From Golubevia sp. BC0850 (lineage: Eukaryota > Basidiomycota > Exobasidiomycetes > Golubeviales > Golubeviaceae): DNA of 64,000 nucleotides. The notes beneath the pieces were generated by a model, which searched no databases, was not told where the DNA came from, and worked only from the letters and a program-made list of their open reading frames with translations. Positions 1 through 11,549 of this stretch are shown in pieces; positions within the stretch are counted from its first letter, which is position 1; each line of letters opens with the position of its first letter. Made by a program: the position numbers and the translations under genes. Where the stretch lies: positions 191,056-255,055 of the forward strand of contig JAAVVG010000026.1 in assembly GCA_012976225.1 (NCBI GenBank). The letters run 5' to 3'.

Positions 1-305
1 CAAGAGGAGAGAATGAGTGGGGAAGGTACCCTGTCAAAAGCTCAACGTGCTCAGCAAACGACATCAAACGTCAAACAAAACACACATCATTGGGAGTCCA
101 GATCATCGATGTTTCTATTCCTTAAAGAGAAAAAAAGTCCGCTGTGTAAATAACAAGAAAAATAACAATCCGAGAGACAAGTCATAGGTGGCGACTCCCC
201 TCCAACCAATGAAAACAAGGACGAATGCGTGGAACCAAATGAACAGATGAAAAGAGACGCAAGACTAGACTAAGGGAGAGATTAGAGGAAGAAAGGATTT
301 ATTTT
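1..305. other. 3' fl.anking region without gene
   Basis: Downstream of the GH5 glucanase stop codon. It is A-rich and probably holds that gene's 3' UTR. I see no ORF with a start codon and no RNA gene. Confidence 0.5.
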
Positions 306-506
306 CTAAGTGGCTTTTTTGACAAGTAGGGCAATGGAAGCTTCGGCATCTAGAACACCAGTCTTGAAGTTCTTGGAATAGGATTTAACATTTCCAGAAA
401 CGAAAAGATCTGGATGAGCAGTGAACCTAGCAGCCCATGAGTCGGCAATGTATTGAGGAGCGAAACCGAGACGGGAGAGGTTGGCAGAACCGGCTGTGGA
501 GAGGGA

Positions 507-558
<52 letters not shown>

Positions 559-2951
559 TAGGACCAAGTCAGATGATGGGAAATGAAAGAGATAAAAAGG
601 ATTAGAGAATTGAAGACTCACCTAGGATCTGAGCGGTTCTGAAACCATCACTGTACCCGACTTGAGAAGCCAACATGGTAGTAATAGCCAATCTCTTCTG
701 TAAAGCCTCATGCTTTTCGATATCCCTTCTAGCAATTGAAGCAGCTCTAGCAGCGAAGGAACCAGAAGAAGAGCGAACCGCGAAAGATTTTTGGCTTGAA
801 GAGTTTGAAGTGACCATTCCAACTCTTCCATGCCCTTCCTCAGCTGCAGGAGCTGCGACCTCGGTCTTTGGAGATGAAATCGAACCAAGTAGATCTCCAG
901 ATAGAAGAGGAGATAGGTTCTTTGGTGCAGTGGTAGTGGAAGAAGCGGTAGAGTTAACCTTTAGACTGACTGGAGCAGCGATGGCAGCAGGTAGAGATAA
1001 AGTGATGTTGTTGATAGCAGCTAGCAAAGTAGTTGAAGCACTTGAAGTCTTGTCTGAACTTGAAGAACCAGTCAAAGCAGCATTGAAAATCTTGACGATT
1101 TGAGAGCTAATCTTTGAAGAAAGACCCCAAGTGTTGAAAGAGTTGTCCAAATATCTGTTGTTCTTAGTAGCTCCCTTGAAACACCATCCAGCATTGTTAT
1201 CACAATTCTCCATCTTCCATGACCAGAACATATAACCAGCAGTAGTCTCAGCATAAGTAGCTCTTTGAGCTTCACAGTATTCATGAGTGGCAGAATCTTG
1301 ATCTGAAACTCCAGTTAAACTTGATGGAGAAAGAGCACAAGACCATTCACCTACGACCATATTTCTTCTAGCAGTAGTAGATTGAGTCGCAAAGTTGCTC
1401 TTTACTGAAGACTCGATTTGAGAGGTATGTTTAGCAGCTGAAGTTGAAGTGTCTTGAGAAGTGAAAACGTAATAAGCATGATTGTCTTGAACTACGAAAT
1501 CTGATCTTTGAGAAACGAAATCAGCACCTTTGGAAATGTCGAAAGCATCGTGGAAATAAAGAGGAACAGTTGCTGCATAAGGTGAAGCTTTTCTCATTTG
1601 ATCCATAGTTTGATTGTACCAAGTCCAAAGTGCATCTCTGTTCTGAGGTTCGTTTAACAATTGAATTCCAACAATGTTTGTGACATCTGAAATCTCATTG
1701 GCTAACCAAACTAGAACATCAGCAGTTAAATCCCTGTTGGTTTGAGAGAAGAATCCAACGTTTCCACCAGAAAGTCCTGAATGAGCTTGATCGTTCTGAG
1801 CACCAAAAGCAGCATGCATGTCGATTAAGACTCCCATGTCGTATTTGGCGGCCCAGTTAATAGCTCTAGCGATGTATCTCCAAGAGTAGTAGTAGACGTT
1901 GGCGTAATCGGAGAAGGCAGATTGTCTGGTGAAGTAAGGTCCAACAGAGAAATGTCCAATTGGGATTCTGACAGTGTTGATTCCTTTAGCTGCCATCTGT
2001 TTGAAGTCGTCTTCATCGATCCAGGTATCCCAGTGCTTCTCCATCCAGGCAGTAGCATTTCCAACTCCATTCTTCGAGGATCCGAATCCATTGAGAATGT
2101 CGATCTCGGCTTGACCTGGAGAGGCAGCACAGGCGTAGAGAGATGGCTCCATCCACTGCTCTTGTACGAACCTGATGGATTGATAGGATGATGAAGAGAA
2201 GGAGTAGAGTGTCAGTTTCATGGCTTCGGAGACTTGGAATGCATCTTCTATCTTGATCCTTCCACTCCCACCCATTCTCAACCATCTCCCCTCCTCGTCC
2301 TCTTCTACCCAACGTCCCGCATGCACTCTTCAAGGAATGAAGTACTCACCAAGCACCAAGATTGACTCCAACCTGTTGCCTATACCTATAAGCTGTAGCC
2401 TTGACTGGGTCAAAGGGAGCAAAGGTAGGATCTGGCAGAGCATCCCAACCACCAACTGGAGTGTAAGCCTTCTGAATTGGACAATTTCCAGGACCAACAG
2501 TTGAAGAAGAAGCTAAGACTCTGGCACCATCATCTGAAGTTGAAGAATCGGTTGAATTATCATCTTGAGCGATGAAAAGAAGAGAAGGTTCTCCCCAAGA
2601 TGAAGTGCTTGCAGTTGAAGTGGTGGTGTTGGATTTTAAAGAAGCACCATGTGATAAATCTGCACTTGGACTTGATGATGATGATGAAGGTTGAACTTTA
2701 AAAGATTGACCTGCTGGAAGTCTCAAACTTGAAGCGAAGGAGGAGGTAGAGTTGGAAGTTGTGGTGTTGGTTGCTGTAGTAGCGTTAGCGTTACCGTTAA
2801 CCATTGTACTTAAACCATGAGAACTACCATATCCCAAAGAAATCAATTGTTGTTCAGTTGGTAATTGAGGAATTGGCTTATAATTTGCAACTGCTAAAGA
2901 AAGTGAAGTGGCCAAAGTTGAAATGTCTGTGGATCTTGGAATGAAACGCAT
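306..2951 (-). CDS. GH5 (exo-1,3-beta-glucanase-like) glycoside hydrolase
   Basis: Three exons (2951-2350, 2171-622, 493-306) give 779 aa. The first junction rebuilds the GH5 opening motif VNLGAWFVQEQW, like VNLGGW in yeast EXG1. The core runs from about residue 194 to 580. VRIPIGHF, the acid/base Glu of LLNEPQ (about E375) and the nucleophile Glu of VVGEWS (about E476) are present, so the active site looks complete. By family it should hydrolyse beta-1,3- or beta-1,6-linked glucan or glucosylated substrates. Residues 1-190 are Ser/Thr/Asn-rich low complexity, and about 170 residues past the core end in a conserved-looking segment. I see no signal peptide, so it may act inside the cell or leave unconventionally. 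The last intron has a (CT)n polypyrimidine tract. Exact substrate is uncertain. Confidence 0.9.
511..555. repeat. (GA)n microsatellite inside an intron
   Basis: About 22 GA units, in a purine tract that starts near 498. It lies in the last intron of the GH5 gene (621-494). On the coding strand it is (CT)n directly before the acceptor CAG, so it serves as the polypyrimidine tract. Confidence 0.95.
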
Positions 2952-3831
2952 CTTGAGTTACTTGAATGGAACTTTATGAAAACGATGAAATGGGCCTGCC
3001 AAAAGTTGAATTCAGAGAATATACTCTTCAAGAGATATCTCGTCGGGAGAGGAGTTAAAAAGGAGAGTGTTGGATGAAGCACCAGGCTTTGAAAAGAAGA
3101 AGAGAGAAGAAGGGAAAGAGCACAAAGCGTCTAGCGCCAGGCGAAAGGAAAGCGAGAGAGCAAAAGAAGAGGAAAAGGAGGTGAGACCGACTTGAAAAGT
3201 TAAGAAGAGGTTGAAGAAGAGAGAAGAAGAAAAAGAGGGAAGATTGAATCCGACTCGGTTTTAAAGAGTTTCTACCCCTCCACCGCCCTCTCGTCGGAGG
3301 TTAAACCACCCTAAACGGAAAACTTTGGCTTTTAGCCACTTGGACTGCAAGGGAATTGGAAATCGAGAATAGACCTGACGGGATCCGATGGGCCAAGTCA
3401 CGATGAGTTGAGAGAGCTTCCACTATTCGACGTGTCGATTTTGGGATCGCGACCCTTTTTTTCTTCTCACCCCTTGTCACGAGTGTTGGTGTTTCTCTTT
3501 GTTTTCTTCTTCTCTTGGACCTTTCCCCGATTCATTTCCCTGGCGCCTCGTTTTGAATCTCAGAGGAGAAGTCTGGGCATCGAGCCATCGACTTGCTCTT
3601 TCTCTCCAGTCTCGAAGTTTTCGTATGCAGTGAGTGGGTTGCCACTTGAGTATGTGTTTCGACAATTTCCTTTCCCTCTCCTCTCGCTTCCCCATTCGTT
3701 CGTTCGAAGGGATCTATTAAAAAAGATACATAGAAAGCAAAGAGCAGTAAAAAAGTACAAGATGCATTAAATTAAAATGAGAACAAAACTGAGAGAGGCA
3801 GAGGGAGCAAGCTAATCACCGACAAAACCAT
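2952..3831. promoter_or_regulatory. Upstream region of the GH5 gene
   Basis: Between the GH5 start codon and the stop of the next gene on the same strand. Around 3060-3250 is purine-rich on the plus strand, so pyrimidine-rich on the coding strand, as in many fungal promoters. A 120-codon plus-strand ORF at 3408-3770 lacks any recognisable domain and I do not call it. Confidence 0.4.
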
Positions 3832-5776
3832 CTATTCTGTTTTCTCCCTCTTCTGCCTGGCTTGTTTCGAAGCTTTGGTCCTCTTGTAAACCGCAGTCAA
3901 CAAGATTCCAGAAACTCCAAACACAACCCAAGCCAAAGAAACTACGAAGTTCTGAAGTAAATGGTTTTTAGTTCCGAACATGATGGATTTTGCAGTATCA
4001 ACTGCGTTCCAAACTGGAAGGATGAAGTTGTAGAGATAGAAATGAGATTGATCTGAGAGGTCTACGAAGACTCCTGTGTTGGAGAAATCGACGAGGGAAA
4101 AGAAGAACCCGTCTTGTAAGGAGATGTTACGTGCTGGTTTCATTGCCGGATGAAACTGCTTGGATGGAACAGATCTTAACTAACCAGTTACGTTCAAGAT
4201 GACCCAGAAGAGGAGGAAGACTGGGAAATAGAGTGGTCTGTTTTTTGAGAGGCGAAAGCGGTTGAGCTCGGTCAGCTTCCCCCTCTCGATTATGAACCTG
4301 TATGAGCACTCACCCTAAAGCCAAGAGGACAAACTCCATGACGAAACCAAGTCCAGTCATTGAGATCCAATTCATCATCCAAAATAAGAAGAACCCAACA
4401 TGTCCATATTTCCTACCAAAGTCGATTTGAAAGGCTAGAGAGACTAAACTGTAATGCGCTGAGATCCAAAGATACCCAATCCAAGGGACTGCTATCCTTA
4501 AGAAGAGTTCGGATCCTAAAGTTAGACTTGAAGCTAAAGGATCGAAAGCGGTTTTCCAACCTCTGTTCAGATGATACGAGAGAAGTCAGCTCATCAGGGG
4601 TCAAGGAGATGGGGATGGGTGCCAAAGTTTTCGATGTAAACTCACAAGCCAATGAAAAAGGTGAAAATGATCAAGTAGATTTGTCCAGCAGTTGTAGAAG
4701 CTGTACCAGCAAGTTGATCGAATGGATGCAGGTTGAAAGTCGAATAACTGAAAGGTTGAGTAAGAAGTGAGGAGGTACTTGATGGAATTGAGGTTGAGAA
4801 CGCCGTGAAATTGAAATTGGCCCCTGAAGATGCTGTTTGGATAATTCTAGAAGTGAAAGTTGAGGATGCTAAAGAAAAGGCTGTTTCTAACATGATTGTG
4901 GTATAATAAACAACATACTGATTTGTCGAATAAAAATTCCTAGCCTCTTCATAATAGAAACTAACAGCTCCATTACTTTCATAACTCTCATCACCATTTC
5001 TAAACGCCTCTCTTAAAGCGATAGTTGCATTTGGATGAACCACTACTGCTCCGAAAACATCTTGATTGTTAACTAAATGCCTAGCATAGAGATCTGCGTC
5101 TATTCCTCTGGCGTTTCCATTCTCTCCATTGAGTGAGAAACGTGAGAGATCTTCTTCAAATTGCCAACCTAGATGAAAGTCTGGCTTCTCTCTTAAATCT
5201 TGAGCTACGGATTGAGAGATTGCTGGACCTAGGAGAGCAGGGAAATCTAAAGTCGAGGGTGAGGCTTCTGAATCTAAATCGATGATTCGAACTGTTAATC
5301 TAAAGGCTTCTGGTTCTTGCGAAACGTAGGCTCTGCGAAACGAGAAGGAATGAGGAAGTTAACAAAAGTGGCCTAGGGCATTGGGAATAGAGAGGCACTC
5401 ACCCAACGTAGAGAGGTAGTAGAGTGTAGACACAAATCAACACTGCCAAAGTGGACTGAAATTAGGGATGGAAAGACAGAAAAGTCGATGATGAGATGGC
5501 TGCAAGGGAAGAATTCTCCGATAGCTGATGTTATTCTATCTGCAAGTCCAGTCCACTTCGCTTTGTCTTCCTATACCTGTTCGACTTCTCCCTGTCTATT
5601 GCACTTCAATTGGAATATGCCATTATACTCACGATTCCAGTGATTTTAAAGTACTTCTTCCTACTGTCCTTCAGATTTGGATCCCAAAAACTCAACCTCT
5701 GATTTCCATCTGGACTTCTCTCCACTCCATCTCCTCCTCTTGCTTCCTTGGGACTGCTTCTCTTGAAATTGAGCAT
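3832..5776 (-). CDS. SNG1-like DUF3533 multi-pass membrane protein (copy A)
   Basis: Six exons (5776-5633, 5455-5403, 5332-4646, 4562-4314, 4237-4185, 4133-3832) give 495 aa; all phases agree. A first membrane segment (STLAVLICVYTLLPLYVG) precedes a large extracytoplasmic-type domain. Hydrophobic segments follow: LIIFTFFIGL, HVGFFLFWMMNWISM, EFVLLALG, PVFLLFWVILNV and VVSLAWVVFGVSGILLT, then a basic tail. The order matches the fungal SNG1/DUF3533 family, linked in yeast to nitrosoguanidine resistance and plasma-membrane lipid asymmetry. The paralogue at 6097-8174 has the same plan and lies head to head. The start used is an ATG in frame with the conserved LSFWDPNLKD region; an extra 5' exon cannot be excluded. 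Confidence 0.85.
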
Positions 5777-6096
5777 GACTCTATTTTGATACGCCTTTGA
5801 TCCTTCGCAACTGGCCTTAGACTAGAAAAGAAAGAGAGTGGATGATGTTGTTGGAGAGAGAGAGAAGATCTACAACCTCCACCAATTTTAGCTGCCGGAG
5901 CTTTGTTTTGATTGAGATGACCAAATAATTCTCCTTCACCTCTGAACTACTTGTACATCCATCCCTATTCTTCAAGTTTTCAATCCTTCAGACCAAGCTA
6001 TCTCATATTACTCAAAGGACAACGGCAAAAGAGAGAGAAGAGAAGAACAGAAGAGAATTCCTACACCGGCGGTCCCATCGACTCTACTTTTCTGTC
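5777..6096. promoter_or_regulatory. Shared upstream region of the two SNG1-like genes
   Basis: 320 bp separate the divergent start codons of the paralogues. The interval is rich in GA/CT tracts. No TATA box stands out. Shared use as a promoter is inferred from geometry only. Confidence 0.45.
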
Positions 6097-8174
6097 ATGT
6101 CAACTACTCATAGGAATGGTACTATCCTACCAGATGCTGCTGATTTGGATAATCAGAGGAAATCATTCTGGAGCAGGCAGGTCAAAGGAAAGAGGAATAG
6201 CACTATCAAAGTGAGTGCAGCTCGGGATCAGAGAGTGGAGTGGACAGAATAGAGGAGGGGGACGTCCAGGGAGGGGAGGTGAGAATGAGCACGCGAGCAA
6301 TTCAGCAAATGTGACATCTACAACCCGGATCTTTTGGATCTTTGGTGTAAGATAGATGGTCGAGGCCAGATATGGTGGATCAGGAGCTCTAGGTCAGCTT
6401 CTTAGAGAATCCGTATGGTTAGCTTCTACGTCCAGTGGCCCTCTAACTCAAGCATAGAGGATCTTCCGTAAATTGTTGAGTGGTAAGAGAAAAGATCTCT
6501 GGAAACTAGGATGGTTCTCAAAGCCAGTGCAGACTTGAAGTTCAGAGGTGATTGCTAATATCTTTCGCACCTCTCCACTCAGTCTCTCCTAATTTTCTTC
6601 CTAGTAGTCACAATAGTACTCTACTGCGCTCTGTCAATTTTCTGGGGTTCGACTTGGTTGTTGATTAAGAAGTTTCCGTAAGTGACTTCTATCCCTTCCA
6701 CTTCCCTTCTTGAACCTGAGATCTTACCGCCTTCCCATTCTTTCTCTTCATCCTAGAAACATCAACATCCTAGTGGTAGACTTTGATTCTTCAACCAATA
6801 CGGCCCTCTATCCCCTAGCTTCAGGTTCTTCTGCTCTAGCAGGCCCACCACTAGTTCAAGAACTTCTTCAAATCACATCTCAACCAGGACCTCATCTCAC
6901 ATATCAAGTCAAAGATTCAGATCAATTCCCAGGTGGTCCAAGAGAAGTCATGGAAATGATCGGTCACAATGCTTTTTGGGGAGCTGTAGTGATTCATCAA
7001 AATGCAACCTCTCTTTGGAATCAGGCCATCACAACTGGTAATTCAACCTATGATCCCTCAGGTTCAGTCTCTCTTTACTTCTCAGCTGCTAGATTCTATC
7101 AAGTCGTACTTCTCTATATCGTCCCCTTTCTAGTGGAAAACGTCAAGGCTGGTCTGGCAACTTCTTCAAAAATCGCAACTCAGAATTTTATCAACACAGC
7201 TGTTCAGAATCAGAATGCTACTGCTTTTATGACTGCTAATTTGGCTCCTCAAACTTTGGCTACTGCTTTTAGTTTTCATAGATATGATGTTAGACCAATT
7301 ACGGTTTGGGCTAGTGCTGCTTGGTTTGAAGCTGCTTTGATTTACTTTACTATCTTTTTATTTCATACGACTCTTTATGGGAATATCGCCAGGACGATGA
7401 CTGGGCTGAATGGGAAATTGAACTTGAAGAATTTGATTCTTCTGAGGTTGGGAATGTGTTACTTTCGTGAGTTGCTTTGTGGGTCTGTGTCGATGCTTCT
7501 CTCCTGAAGCCTGAAGTTCTAACACTTTCAAACCTTTCCAACCCAACCTTTCTTTTCCCTTTCCCTCAGTCTACTTCTGGATCTCACTAGCATTCACCAC
7601 AGTAATGAGAGCTTTCCAACTACCAATGTATGATCACCTAGGACAAGCAGGCTTCGTAGTTCTATGGGCATTCAATTACGTTGGCATGGTTGGAGTTGGG
7701 CTAGCTCTAGAAGCTGGTCTTTCTCTACTGACTCCGAAATGGTTTCCAATGTTCCTTATTACTTGGATCATCATCAACATCACTTCAAGCTTCTTACCTC
7801 AAGTGCTTCAAAATGAATTTTACACCTGGTTCGTCGCATTCCCTTTCTACAATCTAGTTCAAGCCTACAAGCTCATTTTGTACGGAACGCAAGAGAGTCA
7901 TTTATTGGGACTTTACTTTGGTATCTTGAGTGCTTGGGCGGTTGTGGGAACTTTTATGGTGGCTGCCATGCAGGTTCTTGACAGGAAGAGAAGTGATAAG
8001 ATGATGAGAGAGGGAATTCAAGAAAAGAAGAAAAAGGAAGAAGATCAAGATAGGCTGGAGAAAAGTCAGGGTCAACACAACGAGGAAAGGGAACCGGAAG
8101 AGGAATCTTCTCAGGATGGAACTAGGCATGAAGAGGAGACCGAGGGGGGTGAAGAGCGGAAGAATGAGAAGTAG
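6097..8174 (+). CDS. SNG1-like DUF3533 multi-pass membrane protein (copy B)
   Basis: Four exons (6097-6210, 6583-6677, 6757-7466, 7570-8174) give 507 aa. The first membrane helix (LLIFFLVVTIVLYCALSIFW) is followed by an extracytoplasmic-type domain containing NILVVDFDSS, GPREVMEMIGHNAFWGAVV and PFLVENVKAG. Five or so C-terminal membrane segments come next. It matches copy A in order and in motifs such as the IIDLD/VVDFD and VVHPNAT/VIHQNAT pairs. Unlike copy A it ends in a charged Lys/Glu tail of about 55 residues. The C-terminal membrane part, cut by several introns in copy A, has only one intron here. Function by family: membrane or drug-sensitivity protein of the SNG1 type; substrate unknown. 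Confidence 0.88.
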
Positions 8175-9046
8175 TATGTGTGCTTCATCATAGAGGTTCT
8201 CGAATTTGCTTCCGTTGTAACATTTGCCGTTGTCTCTTTAATTGATTATCCCTCAGTCTATTTAGCTCCTCATCTGAGGGTCGCCTCCTCTTGATTTATT
8301 ACTTTTGATGATAGCAGTCCTCCTCTTCTTGAGTCTGAAAAGAGTCGAATCTTTGATTTAGAAACTGAGGAGTTGAGGTTGGGAAGCATAATCGCAAGTC
8401 GAGTCTTGAAGTTAGGAAGTTGGTAGTTGGAACGGACGAAAGGACGAAGAACGGAGAACTTGTAGGAGGAGAACGAGACGTCAAAATCAAAGACAGGAGT
8501 AGAGAAATTGAAGATGAAGAAAAGACATGAAGACGTGGTGGACATGAGAAGAGGAGGGCAAGAGAGAGAAGTGTCACTGCCAACTCAACAATCGACTGTA
8601 GCTTCTCAATCTTTGAAAATTCATGTTTCATTTTATTCTACTGGAGCATTTTGCATCACCACATTTTGACCACCACTTCGATACACAAATAACACACTCA
8701 TTGCATCGATGATGTAGACTGAAATTCGGATCGAATCGTTCGTCGACTTTCAACAAGGGTCTCTAGTTCTCTGGGGTCCCTCGAGCTTCCCTTCCATCCC
8801 TTCCATGCACCACCATCTTGACGGAAGATCGTTGGAGAGAATCCGATGGAATACAAAGGAGCCCCAGCTACTGGAGGAGGTAGAAGAGAAAGAGAGAGAA
8901 GCGAGGGGCGAGGGGCGCGAAAGGAAAGAGAACAGAGGGAAAGTCAGATTTGATTCAGATCGTCAAATCGAATACAGAACCCCACATGAGTGAAAGAATG
9001 AGGAAGCACGAATTTGAGCGTGTACGCACTTTTTCAACAGTCGAGC
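8175..9046. other. Intergenic, no gene recognised
   Basis: This lies between the stop codons of convergent genes. Minus-strand ORFs of 91 and 110 codons at 8270-8631 are Ser/Phe/Leu-rich with no domain, and overlap each other in two frames. A purine-rich block lies at 8880-8940. I call nothing here. Confidence 0.5.
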
Positions 9047-10213
9047 TCAATGAAGTCGGGATAATCTTATGACCTCGTCTACCACTTCTCCAAGCTCTGA
9101 AAGCTGATCCACTTCCAAATCTTTGAAGGAAATGACTAGCTTCTGAAGTTTCTCTATCTTGAAACCTTGAATCTCAAGTCCTGAGCTCGCGAATTTTTCC
9201 TTTTCTCTTAATCCAGTCAAAAGGTTAGAGCGGAAACCTTCAGAGTAAATTTCCACCTGCTCTAACTTTAAAGTCTTGAGGCTGGGACAGCTCTGGAACA
9301 CTTCCTTTAAACCATCCAGCCCTCGATTTGACCTTAACCAAAGCTCCTTCAATGTTACTGGTAGCTCTCCGACTTGACCTCCCTCGTCGCTCGTAGTAAG
9401 TGAGAGAAACTGGAGGTTGGGACACACGAGATAGGAAGAAAATTGCGCCTCATAACATTGAATCTCGAGAAACTTCAAAGAAGGAAGAAAAGTGAGTGGT
9501 AAACCTAACTCTTCTGAATAATCTTGGTCTAAATTGTCCAGATTGAGAGAGAGATGAAGAAGAGTGCTTAAAAACTTCCCTGCAAAAAGTGACCAAACAT
9601 TTGTTGATGTTATGCCAGCAGTAGCAAAGGATCCAACTGACTGAAAAGCATTCAAATCCCATTGAATATGGCCATCCAAGTTGATATGATCGATCCAGAG
9701 AATTTAAAGGCTTGGAGAGTTGGTATCGGTCTCATCATGTCTACTGCTGTCGGCCCGAGGTGAGAGTCGAAAGCGAGGCAATCGTCTCCACGGATGCCAA
9801 ATGACAAGCTCTTTGAGAGAACCCATCTTGCAAACCAAGTTCATGACCTCAGAATGCCACCCTGCAGTTGTGCCAACCCGCAAAGACAGTGAGGACAGGC
9901 CTTTGGTGGATTGAGTGATCCTTTTGAAGAGACGGGTCAAATTATCGTTCCTCTCCAAGCCGTAGGCGTGAATCAAAATCTTCTTGATCAATTCTCCTGA
10001 GTTGGTGTAGAAGAGATTAAACATCGATTGGGACCAAACTGGGAGATTGTTGAGGTTCTGAGTGAATTCGAAGATTCTCCGAAGAGCTTTGTGAGCCTCG
10101 ATGTTGTCTCTCCATTCCTTGCAAACTGCTCTAGTAGATACCACTTCGAAAGAGTTGAGTCTTGAGAACACCAGAGACATGACTTCGGAGGGGATCGTAG
10201 ACGTTCCTGGCAT
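9047..10213 (-). pseudogene. F-box/LRR-like gene interrupted by an in-frame stop
   Basis: A continuous frame of 389 codons runs from ATG at 10213 to TGA at 9047, with a single internal TAA at 9706-9704. The N-terminus (IPSEVMSLVFSRLNSFEVVSTRAVCKEW) is an F-box. Leu-rich segments follow. The C-terminal LQKLVISFKDLEVDQLSELGEVVDEV matches PLKKLVILFEKFSTEQLEECRELVAEVV of the intact copy at 21834. The TAA replaces the Gln that precedes ILW in the intact copy, so it looks like CAA to TAA. No GT-AG intron that would remove the stop is obvious. F-box proteins act as substrate receptors of SCF ubiquitin ligases. If translated, this makes only a 169-aa N-terminal fragment. Confidence 0.8.
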
Positions 10214-10685
10214 GGTGGAAGATCTGGACAAGCAGAAGGGAAGGGTGGAAGATCAGCTAATGCCTCTTCGTCGATTTGCTCGACAATTCAGAGACATAGA
10301 TCTAGCTGAACAGCTACTGAGAATTTCGAATTAGCGAATCAACGGGGGATGTGCGTCGAGCGGAGATTTCTGAAGTGGCACAGGGAAGATTGTTAGCGAA
10401 TAGCCTCACGCTCACTTCAGCTTCTCATTCAGAGATGCCAGTCCCTTCATTCTAAAGTATGATTTCTTTCAGATCAAACAGGGGATCTATGAAACACAGA
10501 CGGAACGTTCTCATCTTTCTTTCTGACTAGCGTTCACCTCCTCTGACTCTACTAGTCTCGCCTTTCCATCACCCCCCCCCTCTTTCTTCTCTAGGTCTTG
10601 TAGAACTCGCCGAAAATTACTGCTAGTTCCTAGGCTTTTACTGCATTTGAAACGATGAGTGATCCTAAGGAGCGATCAACGATCA
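10214..10685. other. Upstream region between two divergent genes
   Basis: This lies between the F-box start and the acidic ORF. It holds a C8 run near 10570 and pyrimidine tracts. An alternative ATG at 10655 opens a different 51-codon frame that runs into the next gene. Confidence 0.35.
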
Positions 10686-11225
10686 ATGTCAGCACTTCCT
10701 CACCCAAGTCGCCATGCTTGCTCTTCACTCGGAACTACATCATCCTTCAAGATGGGTCAACGCACAGCCTATGTAGTGCAGCTAATGAACCAAATAGAGA
10801 ACAACTCTGATTACGTCAAGCATATCTGCGTTGACAAGGACAGAGCGAACTCAGTGGCGAAGGAACATTTCGATAGTGAGCTTGAGTGGAACGCTCCACC
10901 CACCAACTGCTTCTACAAGAAAAGCTACAAGAATTACGGTTATGAAGATTCGGATTCAGACCCAGGCTTCTTAGATTCAGACGAAGAGGAAGCTCATCAT
11001 TTCACAGAAGCATTCAATTTCGATGGACTGTACTGTGCTTCGAAGATCATTCAAAACAGAGGTCCTAAAAGTATAAGAGTCGAAGTCTTAGAGAGGGATT
11101 TAGGCGAGATCATGAAGGAAGGGAAAGGCAAAGCTGTTTTGGATGATGAAAAGGGAGAAGAGAACGACACCATGAGAGAAGAAAGGGAACAAAGAGACGA
11201 TTACATTTTTAGCTGCTTAATGTAA
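10686..11225 (+). CDS. Acidic protein of unknown function
   Basis: The ORF of 179 codons starts at ATG 10686. I do not recognise it. The middle carries an acidic stretch (EDSDSDPGFLDSDEEEAHHF) and the C-terminus is Lys/Glu-rich. The segment AYVVQLMNQIENNSDYVKHICVDKD looks like real protein. Oddly, a second frame starting at ATG 10655 also looks coding for 51 codons (FTRNYIILQDGSTHSL). The true N-terminus may therefore be in that frame, joined by an intron I could not find, or a frameshift near 10800 has broken the gene. It is divergent from the damaged F-box gene. Confidence 0.45.
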   Translation: MSALPHPSRHACSSLGTTSSFKMGQRTAYVVQLMNQIENNSDYVKHICVDKDRANSVAKEHFDSELEWNAPPTNCFYKKSYKNYGYEDSDSDPGFLDSDEEEAHHFTEAFNFDGLYCASKIIQNRGPKSIRVEVLERDLGEIMKEGKGKAVLDDEKGEENDTMREEREQRDDYIFSCLM

Positions 11226-11549
11226 TAACAATCTGTTTACAATCTGTATGTCTCTTGAGATGTGAGGTCGACTTTCAAAGATGGAAATATGAAAGGCTTG
11301 AAAACGATCGCTCGATCCTTCCACTCACTCCCCGCTGGATATGCGGGACCTTTCTCTTTGATCTCGATGATAAGCTCAAAAATTCACTCTGTTACCCTCC
11401 CTCTTTCTTCGAGACTCTCAAAAGCTACCAGCTAAAAGTCAAAAAGGAGATATCACCACTCGTATTCAAATTCAACCGATAGAAGCAATGTCACTAGTAT
11501 ACACTTCAAGATTCAGACCTCTTACTCCGCTGTTCATCCTTGTTCTAAA
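11226..11549. other. Intergenic, no gene recognised
   Basis: Between convergent genes. A 75-codon ORF at 11255-11482 has no domain. Likely 3' UTRs. Confidence 0.4.

Noticed and set aside
3408-3770. Plus-strand ORF of 120 codons upstream of GH5
   Set aside because: Phe/Ser-rich translation of a pyrimidine-rich promoter; no domain, no splice context.
8270-8631. Minus-strand ORFs between convergent genes
   Set aside because: Two overlapping frames with similar low-complexity composition; the longer one ends in Gln/Glu repeats from GA-rich DNA. No domain.
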